The notes under the pieces were generated by a model, which worked only from the letters and a program-made list of their open reading frames with translations, was not told the origin of the DNA and did no database searches. Shown in pieces: positions 23,813 through 32,193 of a stretch of DNA of 59,772 bases (the stretch's first letter is position 1; every line of letters begins with the position of its first letter). Position numbers and translations under genes: made by a program. The DNA comes from Thermoanaerobaculum sp. (GTDB lineage Bacteria; Acidobacteriota; Thermoanaerobaculia; Multivoradales; UBA5704), in NCBI GenBank assembly GCA_021154885.1, contig JAJKHS010000092.1, positions 1 to 59,772 of the forward strand, given 5' to 3'.

Positions 23813-25351
23813 TCACTCCCACTCGATCGTCGCCGGCGGCTTGCTGGTCACATCATAAACCACTCGATTGACTCCCTTGACCTCGTTGACGATGCGATTC
23901 GCCACCCGGCCCAGGAGCTCGTAGGGCAGCGGGCTCCAGTCGGCGGTCATGAAGTCCTGGGTCTCGACGGCGCGCAGAGCGATGACGCTCTCGTAGGTGC
24001 GGAAGTCGCCCATCACACCCACGCTCTTGACCGGCAGCAGCACGGCGAAGGCCTGGCTCACCTTCTCGTACCAGCCGCTCTCCCGCAGCTCGTGGAGGAA
24101 GATGGCGTCCGCCTCCTGGAGCAGGGCCACCCGTTCGACCGTGACCTCGCCCAGGATGCGCACCGCGAGACCGGGACCGGGGAACGGGTGGCGGGTGAGG
24201 ATCTGCTCCGGCAGCCCCAGCTCACGGCCGAGCTGCCGCACCTCGTCCTTGAACAGGAAGCGTAGCGGCTCTATCAGCTCGAAGCCCAGCTCCGCCGGCA
24301 ACCCGCCCACGTTGTGATGGGTTTTGATCACCGCCGAGGGACCCTTGACCGACACCGACTCGATGACGTCCGGATAGAGGGTCCCCTGGGCCAGCCAGTG
24401 CGCGCCCTCGGTCGCCTTCGCCTCGTCCTTGAAGACGTCGATGAACACCCGGCCGATGACCTTGCGCTTGTTCTCGGGCTCCTCGACACCTGCGAGCTCA
24501 CCGAGGAAACGCTGGCGGGCGTCGACGGCGCGGATGGGGATCCCCAGGCCGTCGCGCAGGCTGTGGACGACCTGCACGGCCTCGTCCTTGCGCAGCACCC
24601 CGTTGTCCACGAAGATCGCGGTCGAGCGCTCGCCCACGGCCCGCTTGAGGAGCGCCGCCACCACCGAGGAGTCGACGCCGCCCGACAGGGCGCAGATCAC
24701 CCTCCCCTCCCCCACCTGGCTGCGGATCGTGACCACCGCCTCTTCCAGATAGGAGGCCATGCGCCAGTCGCCGCGAGCGCCGCAGACGCCGAAGAGGAAG
24801 TTGCGCAGGATCTCGCCGCCCGCGACCGTGTGGACCACCTCGGGATGGAACTGGATACCGTAGATCCGCCGCTCCTCGTTCTCGAAGGCCACGATGGGCG
24901 CGTTGCGGGTGGTGGCCGAGGCGCGGAAGCCCGGGGGGGCGCCGTTCACCCGGTCGCCGTGGCTCATCCACACCGTCTGTTGAGGGGAGAGCCCCGCGAA
25001 CAGGCGTCCCGGCTCGCTGATGGTGATCTCGGCCCGGCCGTACTCCCGCTGCTGCGAGCCCTCGACGCTGCCGCCCAGCAGGTGGGCCATGATCTGCATG
25101 CCGTAGCAGATGCCGAGCGCCGGCAGCTTCAGCTCGAACAGCCTGGGATCGGCCAGCGCCGCTCCCTCCTCGTAGACGCTCTGCGGACCGCCCGACAGGA
25201 TGACGCCGATGGGCCGCCGCCGGCGGATCTCCTCCAGCGGCAGGTCGAAGGGATGGACCTCGCAGTAGACCTGGTTCTCGCGCACCCGGCGGGCGATCAA
25301 CTGGGTGAACTGGCTGCCGAAGTCGAGGATGAGGACGGTCTGGTGGTTCAT
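23813..25351 (-). CDS. guaA: GMP synthase (glutamine-hydrolysing)
   Basis: 512 residues, the family's normal length. It converts XMP to GMP with ATP and glutamine. The N-terminal class I glutamine amidotransferase domain has the nucleophile Cys in [17 protein letters not shown] (~residue 83) and the HPEV His (~168). The ATP pyrophosphatase domain has the P-loop [15 protein letters not shown] (~residue 222). The C-terminal dimerisation/XMP domain includes [17 protein letters not shown] and ends [11 protein letters not shown], the conserved terminus. The start ATG lies one base beyond the gpsA stop. The partner enzyme guaB is present at 56668-58152. Confidence 0.97.
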   Translation of the reverse strand: MNHQTVLILDFGSQFTQLIARRVRENQVYCEVHPFDLPLEEIRRRRPIGVILSGGPQSVYEEGAALADPRLFELKLPALGICYGMQIMAHLLGGSVEGSQQREYGRAEITISEPGRLFAGLSPQQTVWMSHGDRVNGAPPGFRASATTRNAPIVAFENEERRIYGIQFHPEVVHTVAGGEILRNFLFGVCGARGDWRMASYLEEAVVTIRSQVGEGRVICALSGGVDSSVVAALLKRAVGERSTAIFVDNGVLRKDEAVQVVHSLRDGLGIPIRAVDARQRFLGELAGVEEPENKRKVIGRVFIDVFKDEAKATEGAHWLAQGTLYPDVIESVSVKGPSAVIKTHHNVGGLPAELGFELIEPLRFLFKDEVRQLGRELGLPEQILTRHPFPGPGLAVRILGEVTVERVALLQEADAIFLHELRESGWYEKVSQAFAVLLPVKSVGVMGDFRTYESVIALRAVETQDFMTADWSPLPYELLGRVANRIVNEVKGVNRVVYDVTSKPPATIEWE

Positions 25352-25352
25352 G

Positions 25353-26381
25353 TCACAGCTCGGTTTCCGATTTCAGCTCGCGCGTCATCAGCTCTTCGAC
25401 GGCCTGGCGGGCGCTCTTGCCCTCGTGCATGACGGCGACCATCTGCTGGGTGATGGGCATCTCGACGCCCTTCTGCGCCGCCAGGCGGGCCACGGCGATG
25501 GAGTTGCGAATCCCTTCCGCAACCATTTGGGTGGCACCGGTGATCTCGGCGAGAGTCTTGCCGGCCGCCAGCTCGAGGCCGGTCTGGCGGTTGCGGGACA
25601 GTCCCCCCGTGCAGGTCAGGACCAGGTCTCCCAGGCCCGCGAGGCCCGCGAAGGTGCGGGGCTGGCCGCCGCAGGCGATCCCCAGACGGGTGATCTCGTG
25701 CAGGCCGCGAGTGATCAGTGCCGCCAGGGTGTTGTGCCCGAGCCCCAAACCGGAGAGGGTACCGGCGGCGATGGCAATGACGTTCTTGGCCGTCCCCCCC
25801 AGCTCGACGCCGGCGACGTCGGGCGACGAGTAGAGGCGCAGCCGGGAGGTGGCGAGGCACTCCCGCACGTCGGTGGCGAAGCGGGCGTCCTCCGAGGCGA
25901 TGACGGCGGCGCTCGGCGCGTTACGGGCCAGCTCGGCGGCGAAGGTGGGGCCGGAGAGCACGGCGAAGTGAATCTCGCGGCCGGCGGCCGTCCCCTCCTC
26001 GCGGGCCACCTGGCTCATGCGCGCCAAGGTCTCCGTCTCAATCCCCTTGGTGGCCGAGATCAGCGGCAGCGGCTTCCCTTCCGGATCGAGGCGCAGGAAC
26101 TGTCGCAACACCTCGCGGAAGCCGTGCGACGGGACCACCACCAGCAGGAACTCGCTGTCGAGCAACGCCTCCATCTCGCTGGTGGGCGCCAGCCGCTCCG
26201 GCAGCTCCACCCCCGGGAGATAGCCGGCGTTGGCGCGTTCGGCCGCCATGCGGGACGCCAGCTCCGCGCTCCGCGCCCAGAGCTTCACCCGGTGTCCGCC
26301 GGGGCCGGCCAGATGCACGGCGAGCGCCGTGCCGAACGAGCCCGCGCCCAGCACGCCGATCCGCCTCTCGGTGCCGTTCAA
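25353..26381 (-). CDS. gpsA: NAD(P)-dependent glycerol-3-phosphate dehydrogenase
   Basis: 342 residues. It reduces dihydroxyacetone phosphate to sn-glycerol 3-phosphate for phospholipid synthesis. The N-terminal GVLGAGSFGTALAVHLA is the dinucleotide-binding loop; other landmarks are YLPGVELPERL, SATKGIETETL, LSGPTFAAELAR, VELGGTAKNVIAIAAG with the catalytic Lys, and TFAGLAGLGDLVLTCTG. The start appears to be TTG at 26381, overlapping the plsY stop as TTGA, with GGAGGGG upstream; no ATG lies at the right place. Its coupling to plsY, the next enzyme in the same pathway, is functionally sensible. Confidence 0.96.
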   Translation of the reverse strand: MNGTERRIGVLGAGSFGTALAVHLAGPGGHRVKLWARSAELASRMAAERANAGYLPGVELPERLAPTSEMEALLDSEFLLVVVPSHGFREVLRQFLRLDPEGKPLPLISATKGIETETLARMSQVAREEGTAAGREIHFAVLSGPTFAAELARNAPSAAVIASEDARFATDVRECLATSRLRLYSSPDVAGVELGGTAKNVIAIAAGTLSGLGLGHNTLAALITRGLHEITRLGIACGGQPRTFAGLAGLGDLVLTCTGGLSRNRQTGLELAAGKTLAEITGATQMVAEGIRNSIAVARLAAQKGVEMPITQQMVAVMHEGKSARQAVEELMTRELKSETEL

Positions 26382-27025
26382 CGTCCCACCCCTCCGGCCG
26401 GCTCGGGCCGTGGCTCCCCCAGCCGGGGCTCGGTGCCATCCCGCAGCCGCTGGAGATTGCCGGCATGTCTAATGATGATGAGGAGGGCGATCACGGCGGC
26501 TGAGCCGAGCAGCCATGGGCCGTCGTAGTCCGACCAGCCCAGGCGGTGGCCGGCCCAGGCCAGAAACGGGAAGGCCGCCGCCGTGACCATTGAGCCCACG
26601 GAGACGTAGCGCTTCCAGGCCACCACGGCGACGAAGAGCACCAGCCCCAGCGCCATAGCCACCGGCGCCAGCGCACCCAGGGCGCCCGCCGAGGTCGCCA
26701 CCCCCTTGCCGCCGCGGAAACCGAAGAATACCGGATAGACGTGGCCCAGGACCACGGCCACGGCGGCGCTGCCCACGACGGCCGGCGGCGCGTCGAGGAC
26801 CCGGGGGACGACCACGGCCGTCACCCCCTTGGTGACGTCCAGAGCCAGCACGACGGCGCCCGCCTTGCGGCCGGCGGCGCGCAGGACGTTGGTGGCGCCG
26901 GCGTTGCCGCTGCCCACCGTGCGCACGTCCAGCCCCTGGATCAGCTTGACGATCACCACGCTGAACGAGACCGAGCCCAGCAGGTAGGCGCCGACGACCA
27001 GCGAGACGGAGAGCCCGGCGCTCAC
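26378..27025 (-). CDS. plsY: Acyl-phosphate:glycerol-3-phosphate acyltransferase
   Basis: 215 residues from a GTG at 27025 that overlaps the thpR stop as GTGA. PlsY acylates glycerol 3-phosphate at position 1 using acyl-phosphate, in the inner membrane. The three conserved motifs are present: TVGSGNAGATNVLRAAG near residue 32, GHVYPVFFGFRGGKGVATS near 90, and SVGSMVTAAAFP near 145. About five membrane helices are apparent. The next gene, gpsA, supplies the acceptor substrate and is coupled by TTGA. Confidence 0.95.
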   Translation of the reverse strand: MSAGLSVSLVVGAYLLGSVSFSVVIVKLIQGLDVRTVGSGNAGATNVLRAAGRKAGAVVLALDVTKGVTAVVVPRVLDAPPAVVGSAAVAVVLGHVYPVFFGFRGGKGVATSAGALGALAPVAMALGLVLFVAVVAWKRYVSVGSMVTAAAFPFLAWAGHRLGWSDYDGPWLLGSAAVIALLIIIRHAGNLQRLRDGTEPRLGEPRPEPAGGVGR

Positions 27026-27603
27026 GCCTCCTCCTCCGGATAGTCCTCTTCCAGGGGGAAGACCTCGACCTGCCGGTAGCGCGCCCCCTTGGGCGACAGC
27101 TTGCTCTCGAAGAGCACGCCGTGATGGGCCACGAACGGCGGCCCCACCGGCCCGGTGAAGGCGTTGGTGAATTTCTCGATCGCCTCCCGCCGCCACGGGT
27201 CGGCGCAGCGCGCCAGGGTGACGTGGGGATGGTAGGCCCGTTCCTCGGGCTCGAAGCCCAGGGCCTCGACCGCCGCCTGAGCGACGTCCGCCTGGAGCGT
27301 CAGCAGCTCGGGAGGGGACTCGACGCCCACCCACGCGACCCGCGCCGGACGTCCCGGCGGGAAGGTGCCGCCGCCTGCGAGGCGCAGCGGCAGGGGAGAA
27401 AAGCGGGAGAAGGCGGCCCGCAGCTTGGCGGCCAGGACCGGCACGTCAGCCTCAGCCGTCTCGCCGAGGAACAGTAGAGTCAGGTGCAGGACATCGAGGT
27501 CCACCCAGCGGGCCCGTGGCAGCCGGTCGCGCAGGCCCTCCACCCGCCGGCGCACGTCGCGCCGGGATGGCTCGGGGACCTCGAGGGCGACGAAGAGCCT
27601 CAT
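27022..27603 (-). CDS. thpR: RNA 2',3'-cyclic phosphodiesterase (2H family)
   Basis: 193 residues from the ATG at 27603, which overlaps the cinA stop as ATGA. The two catalytic HxT motifs of the 2H phosphoesterase superfamily are LHLTLLFLG (~residue 44) and YHPHVTLARC (~residue 128). The N-terminal MRLFVALEVPEPSRRDV and the final ESKLSPKGARYRQVEVFPL are typical ThpR/LigT ends. The family hydrolyses 2',3'-cyclic phosphate termini of RNA, with in-vitro ligase activity reported for LigT. Cytoplasmic. It sits in a tight cinA-thpR-plsY-gpsA-guaA array. Confidence 0.92.
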   Translation of the reverse strand: MRLFVALEVPEPSRRDVRRRVEGLRDRLPRARWVDLDVLHLTLLFLGETAEADVPVLAAKLRAAFSRFSPLPLRLAGGGTFPPGRPARVAWVGVESPPELLTLQADVAQAAVEALGFEPEERAYHPHVTLARCADPWRREAIEKFTNAFTGPVGPPFVAHHGVLFESKLSPKGARYRQVEVFPLEEDYPEEEA

Positions 27604-28856
27604 GCCGGCTCCGCTGCGGCCAGCAGCCGGCGGCGCAGCATTTCCAGGGCGATCTGGGCCGAGAACCGGCGCACCCGGTCGCGGTCGCCCGGCAGGCGGA
27701 GCTTGCGGTGCTCGACCTCGCCGTCCCGCGGCCCGGCGACGGCGATGTGAACGGTGCCCACCGGCTTCTCCGGCGTGCCGCCGCCCGGGCCGGCGATGCC
27801 GGTGATGCCCACGCCCCAATCGCTCTTCAGCGCCCGGCGGACGCCCTCGGCCATGGCGCGGGCCACCGGCTCGGAGACGGCGCCATGCTCGGCGATCAAG
27901 CCGGCCGGGACCCCCACGAGCTTCGTCTTCAGCTCATTGCTGTAGGTGACGGCGCCGCCCAGGAAGTAGTCGCTACTGCCCGCGACGCCGGTGATGCGCT
28001 GCGCGAGCAGGCCGCCGGTGCACGACTCAGCAGCGGTGAGAGTGGTGCCGGCGGCGCGCAGCAGGTCGCCCACCACGCTCTCCAGGGTGTCCTCCTCACG
28101 GGTGGTGTAGACGGCGTCGCCCGCCAGCTCGGCGAGGCGGGAAACCATGGCCTGGAGCCGGGCCCGGCGCTCGGGCTCGGGGCCCTCCGCCGTGGCCTGG
28201 AGACGGATCTCTCCGACGTTGGCCAGAATGGTGATGGCCTCGCGGCCGAACTCGTCGTACGCCGGCGCGATGCGCTCCTCCACCACCGACTCCGGGAGCC
28301 CGGCGATCTTGAGCACGGCCGTCTCGCGGGCCACGCCGCCGGAGCGGGCCGCGAGCCACGGCTCCAGGGCGGTCTCCATGAGTCCCTCGAGCTCGGTGGG
28401 AACGCCGGGAAAGAGGAACAGGGTGCAGCCGTTCCTCTCCAACCGCATGCCCGGCGCCGTGCCGCGGGCGTTGGGTAGGACCTCCGCCCCGTCCACCACC
28501 TGCGCTTGCCGGCGGTTGACCTCCGGCATGCGCCAGCCCAGCGACTGGAAACGGCGCTCGAGATCGGCCAGCACCGCCGCGTCAGGATGAAGCCTGCGGC
28601 CGAGGGCGGCGGCCACGGCTTCCCGCGTCACGTCGTCCGCCGTGGGCCCGAGGCCGCCGGTGACGAGGATGAGGTCCACCCGCGGCAGCAGGGCGCGCAG
28701 CTCGCCGGCGATCTCCTCCTCCGAGTCGCCGATCACGGCTTTGCGCCGCAGCTCGACGCCATGGCGGGCGAGGAGCCCCGTCAGGCGCAGCGAGTTGGTG
28801 TCCAGCCGGTCAGTGCCGAGCAGCTCCGACCCCACGGCGAGGATGGCGGCCTTCAT
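27600..28856 (-). CDS. cinA: CinA family protein (MoaB-like domain plus NMN amidohydrolase domain)
   Basis: 418 residues, starting at MKAAILAVGSELLGTDRLDT (ATG 28856); a longer frame upstream is not family-like. The N-terminal domain (~1-170) has VTGGLGPTADDVTREAVAAA, the molybdopterin-binding-like fold with COG1058 pyrophosphatase features. The C-terminal domain (~255-415) has AAESCTGGLLAQRITGVAGS followed by SDYFLGGAVTYSNELK and GITGIAGPGGGTPEKPVGTV, the PncC nicotinamide-nucleotide amidase motifs. The fusion is the standard full-length CinA, which recycles NMN and damaged nucleotides. It is coupled to thpR by ATGA. Confidence 0.94.
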   Translation of the reverse strand: MKAAILAVGSELLGTDRLDTNSLRLTGLLARHGVELRRKAVIGDSEEEIAGELRALLPRVDLILVTGGLGPTADDVTREAVAAALGRRLHPDAAVLADLERRFQSLGWRMPEVNRRQAQVVDGAEVLPNARGTAPGMRLERNGCTLFLFPGVPTELEGLMETALEPWLAARSGGVARETAVLKIAGLPESVVEERIAPAYDEFGREAITILANVGEIRLQATAEGPEPERRARLQAMVSRLAELAGDAVYTTREEDTLESVVGDLLRAAGTTLTAAESCTGGLLAQRITGVAGSSDYFLGGAVTYSNELKTKLVGVPAGLIAEHGAVSEPVARAMAEGVRRALKSDWGVGITGIAGPGGGTPEKPVGTVHIAVAGPRDGEVEHRKLRLPGDRDRVRRFSAQIALEMLRRRLLAAAEPA

Positions 28857-28897
28857 GCCGGGATGATAGCGCAGGGGGGTCTCTTGCCGGTTGGAGC

Positions 28898-29111
28898 GGT
28901 CTGCCCTTCGAAGCCTCACCCCCGGCCCCTCTCCCGGAGGGAGAGGGGGGTCTCATGCGAAGGGGGATTGCCGGTAGGGTGCGCTGTGCGCACCACCACC
29001 GGTCGCGGTGCGCTACATGCTCCAACCTCTCAGCCAAGTCCCCCCTCTCCCGGCGGGGGCTTGGGAGGGAGACGGGAGAGGGGCCGGGGGTGAGGCTTCG
29101 AAGGGCAGACC
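28898..29111 (+). repeat. 38-bp perfect inverted repeat between deoA and cinA
   Basis: Positions 28898-28935 (beginning GGTCTGCCCTTCGAAGCC) and 29074-29111 are exact reverse complements, separated by 138 bases. The loop contains a second small palindrome, GGTGCGCTGTGCGCACC, and further CCTCTCCC/GGGAGAGG stretches. No open frame is convincing in 28857-29151. It is either a REP/MITE-type element or a strong structural barrier between two transcription units. Confidence 0.8.
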
Positions 29112-29151
29112 CTCTCGACGGGCAAAGACCTGTGAGGCGGTGAGGGTCCGA

Positions 29152-30435
29152 CTACGAAACCCGCGCCGCAATCACCACCGGCGCCTCCCCCTCGTCCGCC
29201 ACGGTGAAGCACCCGGCGAACAGCTCCGCCAGCCGGTCGTCCTCCCGTCGCAGGTAGACCCTGGCCAGCTCGGCCCCCTCCCGCACCTCCTGGCCCAGGC
29301 GGGCCCGACACTCCAGGGAGACCCCGAAGTCGATGGCGTCCTCCGGCCGCGTCCGGCCGCCGCCGGCCTCCACCAGCAGGAGGCCGAGCTGGCGCACGTC
29401 CACGGCGGCGAGGCGGCCGGGACGCCGGGCGAGGAGGGGTTTCTCCACCGGCGCCAGGGGAAATCGCGGCTGACGCAGCCAATCCAGGTCCGCCCCCTGG
29501 AGGGCCGCCCACTGCTCGCAGCGCTCGCGCGCCCGCCCCGAGGACAGGGCTTCCTCCATCTGCCGGCGCCCGACCGGCTGCCCCGCCAGCCGCGAGACCT
29601 CCTCGCCGAGGGCGAAGGTGACCTCCATCAGGTCCTCCGGTCCCTCGCCGCCCAGGCACGCGAAGGTTTCCATCACCTCCGCCGTGTGCCCGGACCAGCG
29701 CCCCAGGGGCTGGCTCATGTCCGTCACCAGCGCCGAGGTGGGCGTGCCCAGGGATCGGGCCGTCTCCACCAGACCGCGGGCCAGCTCCAGGGAGCGGTCG
29801 AGCTCCGGGAGAAAGGCGCCGTTGCCCGTCTTGACGTCGAAGACCACGGCCGCCGCCCCGGTGGCGAGCTTCTTCGACAGGATGCTGGCCGTGATCAGGG
29901 GAGTGGAGTCGACGGTGGCGGTGGTGTCCCGCAGGGCGTAGAGGCGGCGGTCGGCGGGGGCGATCTCCGCCGTGGCGCCGCCGATGGCCATGCCGCAGCG
30001 GGCCAGGAGGTCCAGGCAGCGGGCGCGGTCGAGATCGAGGCTCATCCCCGGGATGCTCTCCAGCTTGTCCATGGTGCCGCCGGTGTGGCCGAGGCTGCGG
30101 CCGGTGAGCATCGCCACGGGCACCCCGCAGCTTGCCAGCAGCGGCGCGAGGATCAGCGACACCTTGTCGCCCACGCCGCCGGTCGAGTGCTTGTCGCACA
30201 GCCCGGGCACCTCGCGGCCGAGGTCCCAGCGCTCGCCCGACTCCAGCATGGCGAGCGTCAGCGCCCGGGTCTCGTCCGCATCCAGGCCGCGGATGGCGGC
30301 GGCCATGAGGAAGGCCCCGAGCTGCCCCTCGCTCCAGGAGCCGTCGGCGGCCCCCTGCGCGACCGCGCGGATCTCCTCGGCCGTGAGGCGCATCCCGGCA
30401 CGCTTGCGCTCCAGGATGCGGTACGCCAGGGCCAT
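29152..30435 (-). CDS. deoA: Thymidine / pyrimidine-nucleoside phosphorylase
   Basis: 427 residues, family length. It cleaves pyrimidine nucleosides with phosphate to base and (deoxy)ribose 1-phosphate. The signature CDKHSTGGVGDKVSLILAPL is at ~residue 82. Others include MLTGRSLGHTGGTMDKLESI, ILSKKLATGAAAVVFDVKTG and the glycine-rich FACLGGEGPEDLMEV. The C-terminal PYNP domain (~345-427) is present. Sequence alone does not settle whether it is strictly thymidine phosphorylase (DeoA) or the broader Pdp type, so the symbol is provisional. It follows a TPR membrane protein gene by 35 bases. Confidence 0.93.
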   Translation of the reverse strand: MALAYRILERKRAGMRLTAEEIRAVAQGAADGSWSEGQLGAFLMAAAIRGLDADETRALTLAMLESGERWDLGREVPGLCDKHSTGGVGDKVSLILAPLLASCGVPVAMLTGRSLGHTGGTMDKLESIPGMSLDLDRARCLDLLARCGMAIGGATAEIAPADRRLYALRDTTATVDSTPLITASILSKKLATGAAAVVFDVKTGNGAFLPELDRSLELARGLVETARSLGTPTSALVTDMSQPLGRWSGHTAEVMETFACLGGEGPEDLMEVTFALGEEVSRLAGQPVGRRQMEEALSSGRARERCEQWAALQGADLDWLRQPRFPLAPVEKPLLARRPGRLAAVDVRQLGLLLVEAGGGRTRPEDAIDFGVSLECRARLGQEVREGAELARVYLRREDDRLAELFAGCFTVADEGEAPVVIAARVS

Positions 30436-30470
30436 GGGGGTCTGCCGGGGGCGCGGGGCGGGGGCTGCGA

Positions 30471-31250
30471 TCAGCCGGGGAAGCCCGGGATACCCTGGAG
30501 CCCGCCGAACGGCGCGGCGGCGCGAGCCGGATCGAGGGCGCTCACCTTCTGCTGCGCCTCCGGCCGGTAGGGGGATTGCGGGAACTCGTCGAGGATCCGC
30601 TGGTAGGCCTGCACCGCCTCCTGCGGACGCTTGAGCTGCTCCAAGGCCATCCCGAGCTCGTGCAGCAGCACGTCCTGCGGCACCGGCGAGTCGCCCTTCT
30701 CCAGCATGGCGCGCAGGTCCTTGACCACCTGCTCGCCCTTGCCCTGCTGGAGGTCGAGGTGGATGAGGTTCAGCCGCGTCTCGGCGCCCAGCATGTGCTT
30801 CGGGTGGGCGTCGACGAAGTCCTGCCAGATCTTGCGGGCCTCGGCGAGCTTGTTCTCCTCGGCGGCGATCTGGGCCAGATAGAGGTTGGCGACGTCGGCG
30901 GCGTCGGTGGAGCCGTAGTCGTCGCGGACCTTCTGCAGCGCCTTCCTGGCCGCGGCCCGGTGCGCCTCCGCGCTGGGGAAACTCGGCGCCGTCGGGTCGT
31001 TCGGCTTGGCGCCGGTGGTCACGACGGGGGCCTGATACACCTTCACCGCCTTGGCCAGGGCCTGCCCCGCCGCCTGCGCCTGATGGGACCGCCAGTAGTA
31101 GATCCCGACGCCGAGCGCCACCAGTAGCAGCACGCCGGCCACCGCGTAGAGAATGGTCCGGACGTGGCTCTCGGCGTACTCGACGCCCCGCCCCATGGCC
31201 GAAGCGAAGTCGTCGTGCTTCATATCCTTGCGGGTCAGACGTTGATTCAT
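30471..31250 (-). CDS. YfgM/BamD-like TPR protein with N-terminal membrane anchor
   Basis: 259 residues from the ATG at 31250 (MNQRLTRKDMKHDDFASAMG); upstream in-frame codons are not gene-like. The short charged N-terminus is followed by one membrane helix (~residues 34-51, ILYAVAGVLLLVALGVGIYY), placing the bulk of the protein in the periplasm. Residues ~95-240 carry four or five TPR-like helix pairs (ANLYLAQIAAEENKLAEARK, LNLIHLDLQQGKGEQVVKDL, LLHELGMALEQLKRPQEAVQ). The arrangement matches YfgM, an ancillary SecYEG-associated periplasmic chaperone adaptor, as a best analogue; the role here is inferred. Confidence 0.8.
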   Translation of the reverse strand: MNQRLTRKDMKHDDFASAMGRGVEYAESHVRTILYAVAGVLLLVALGVGIYYWRSHQAQAAGQALAKAVKVYQAPVVTTGAKPNDPTAPSFPSAEAHRAAARKALQKVRDDYGSTDAADVANLYLAQIAAEENKLAEARKIWQDFVDAHPKHMLGAETRLNLIHLDLQQGKGEQVVKDLRAMLEKGDSPVPQDVLLHELGMALEQLKRPQEAVQAYQRILDEFPQSPYRPEAQQKVSALDPARAAAPFGGLQGIPGFPG

Positions 31251-31419
31251 CGACAAAACTCCCAGAAGAAACGATCTAGGGAAAAGGTCCGAGCGAAGGA
31301 CTGGGCGGCTGGGACCGAATGCCGCCGGGTGGGTTTCACCCCGCTGGAGCGCAGCTTGGGCAGCCCTGCCCACCGGCTAAGCCGGGGGATGATAGCAGGA
31401 GAACCCTATCGACGCCACG

Positions 31420-31845
31420 TCATTCCTGAGCGCGCGCCCGGAGGAGCTCCTCCGGGGTAATGGCAGCGACCGGCGAGAGGGCAAAGTCCGCCACGTTCCG
31501 CGTGACGATGAGCTCGCAGCCCGCCGCCTCGGCGGCGCTGGCCAGCGCCGCATCCTCGAAGTCGTCGAACCGGAGGCTCCTCGCCCGGATGAACTGGGCG
31601 CGATCCTGCGGCACGATCTCCAGATGGGCCAGAACCCAATCCACCAGGATACCCGCCTCCTCCTGGCCCGCGTGTTTGGCGACGACGTAGTAGAGGGTGG
31701 TCAGCGCGTGCCCCGGCAGGCAGGCCACGCTCGGCCCCTCGACCGCTTGGCTCAGGACCGCGGCCGAAGCCGCGTAGAAGGGCTCGCGCCGCTGCACAAC
31801 GTCGAGAAGGACGTTGAGATCGAGCATGAACCTCATCGGTCTCAT
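31420..31845 (-). CDS. PIN-domain toxin (VapC-like)
   Basis: 141 residues with the PIN ribonuclease acidic tetrad: Asp in FMLDLNVLLDVVQRREPFY, an acidic residue mid-domain, FDDFEDAALASAAEAAGCEL around 95-112, and ADF in VTRNVADFALSPV near the end. The DFEDA..A.AAE..GC..IVTRN pattern is typical of the PIN_3 group. The start ATG overlaps the antitoxin stop as ATGA (31842-31845). The substrate RNA is unknown. It looks intact. Confidence 0.88.
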   Translation of the reverse strand: MRPMRFMLDLNVLLDVVQRREPFYAASAAVLSQAVEGPSVACLPGHALTTLYYVVAKHAGQEEAGILVDWVLAHLEIVPQDRAQFIRARSLRFDDFEDAALASAAEAAGCELIVTRNVADFALSPVAAITPEELLRARAQE

Positions 31846-32075
31846 CGGTGCTTCGCCAAGGCGTGTTCCCGGTATTCGGCCCTGGCGTCCACCTCTGCGG
31901 GAATCAGGCCCGAGATCTTCTCGACCTCCGGATGGATCGCTCCGGTCCCACCCCGGAGCGACCTCAGATAGCGGTCGATCAGCTCGGTCACCGTAATGCG
32001 ATGGGCCTGCGCGTACTGTTTGGCGAATTCGAGATCGCTCTTGGGCAAACGGACGGTCAGCTTGACGGTCTCCAT
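31842..32075 (-). CDS. Ribbon-helix-helix antitoxin (DUF6364-like)
   Basis: 77 residues. The N-terminal strand and helix (VKLTVRLPKSDLEFAKQYAQ, then AHRITVTELIDRYLRSL) make a ribbon-helix-helix DNA-binding unit. The C-terminal ~30 residues, EVEKISGLIPAEVDARAEYR, form the toxin-binding tail common to DUF6364 antitoxins. GGAGGAG precedes the ATG on the minus strand. It is coupled to the PIN toxin and probably represses the pair through the direct repeats upstream at 32092-32123. Confidence 0.87.
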   Translation of the reverse strand: METVKLTVRLPKSDLEFAKQYAQAHRITVTELIDRYLRSLRGGTGAIHPEVEKISGLIPAEVDARAEYREHALAKHR

Positions 32076-32091
32076 GGCTCCTCCTTCGGCC

Positions 32092-32123
32092 GTACGGCTA
32101 GAGTAGCAGATTGGTACGGCTAG
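32092..32123 (-). promoter_or_regulatory. Candidate operator of the RHH/PIN module
   Basis: Two exact copies of GTACGGCTAG (32092-32101 and 32114-32123; CTAGCCGTAC on the coding strand) are spaced 22 bp centre to centre, about two helical turns, just upstream of the antitoxin SD. This suits cooperative binding of RHH dimers on one face of the DNA. Operator function is inferred. Confidence 0.5.
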
Positions 32124-32193
32124 TTGGACGAAGGACAGGCCCGGTGCCTGGGCGAGGTGATAACGTGCGGCCGGATTCTGTGGATAGAGCCCC

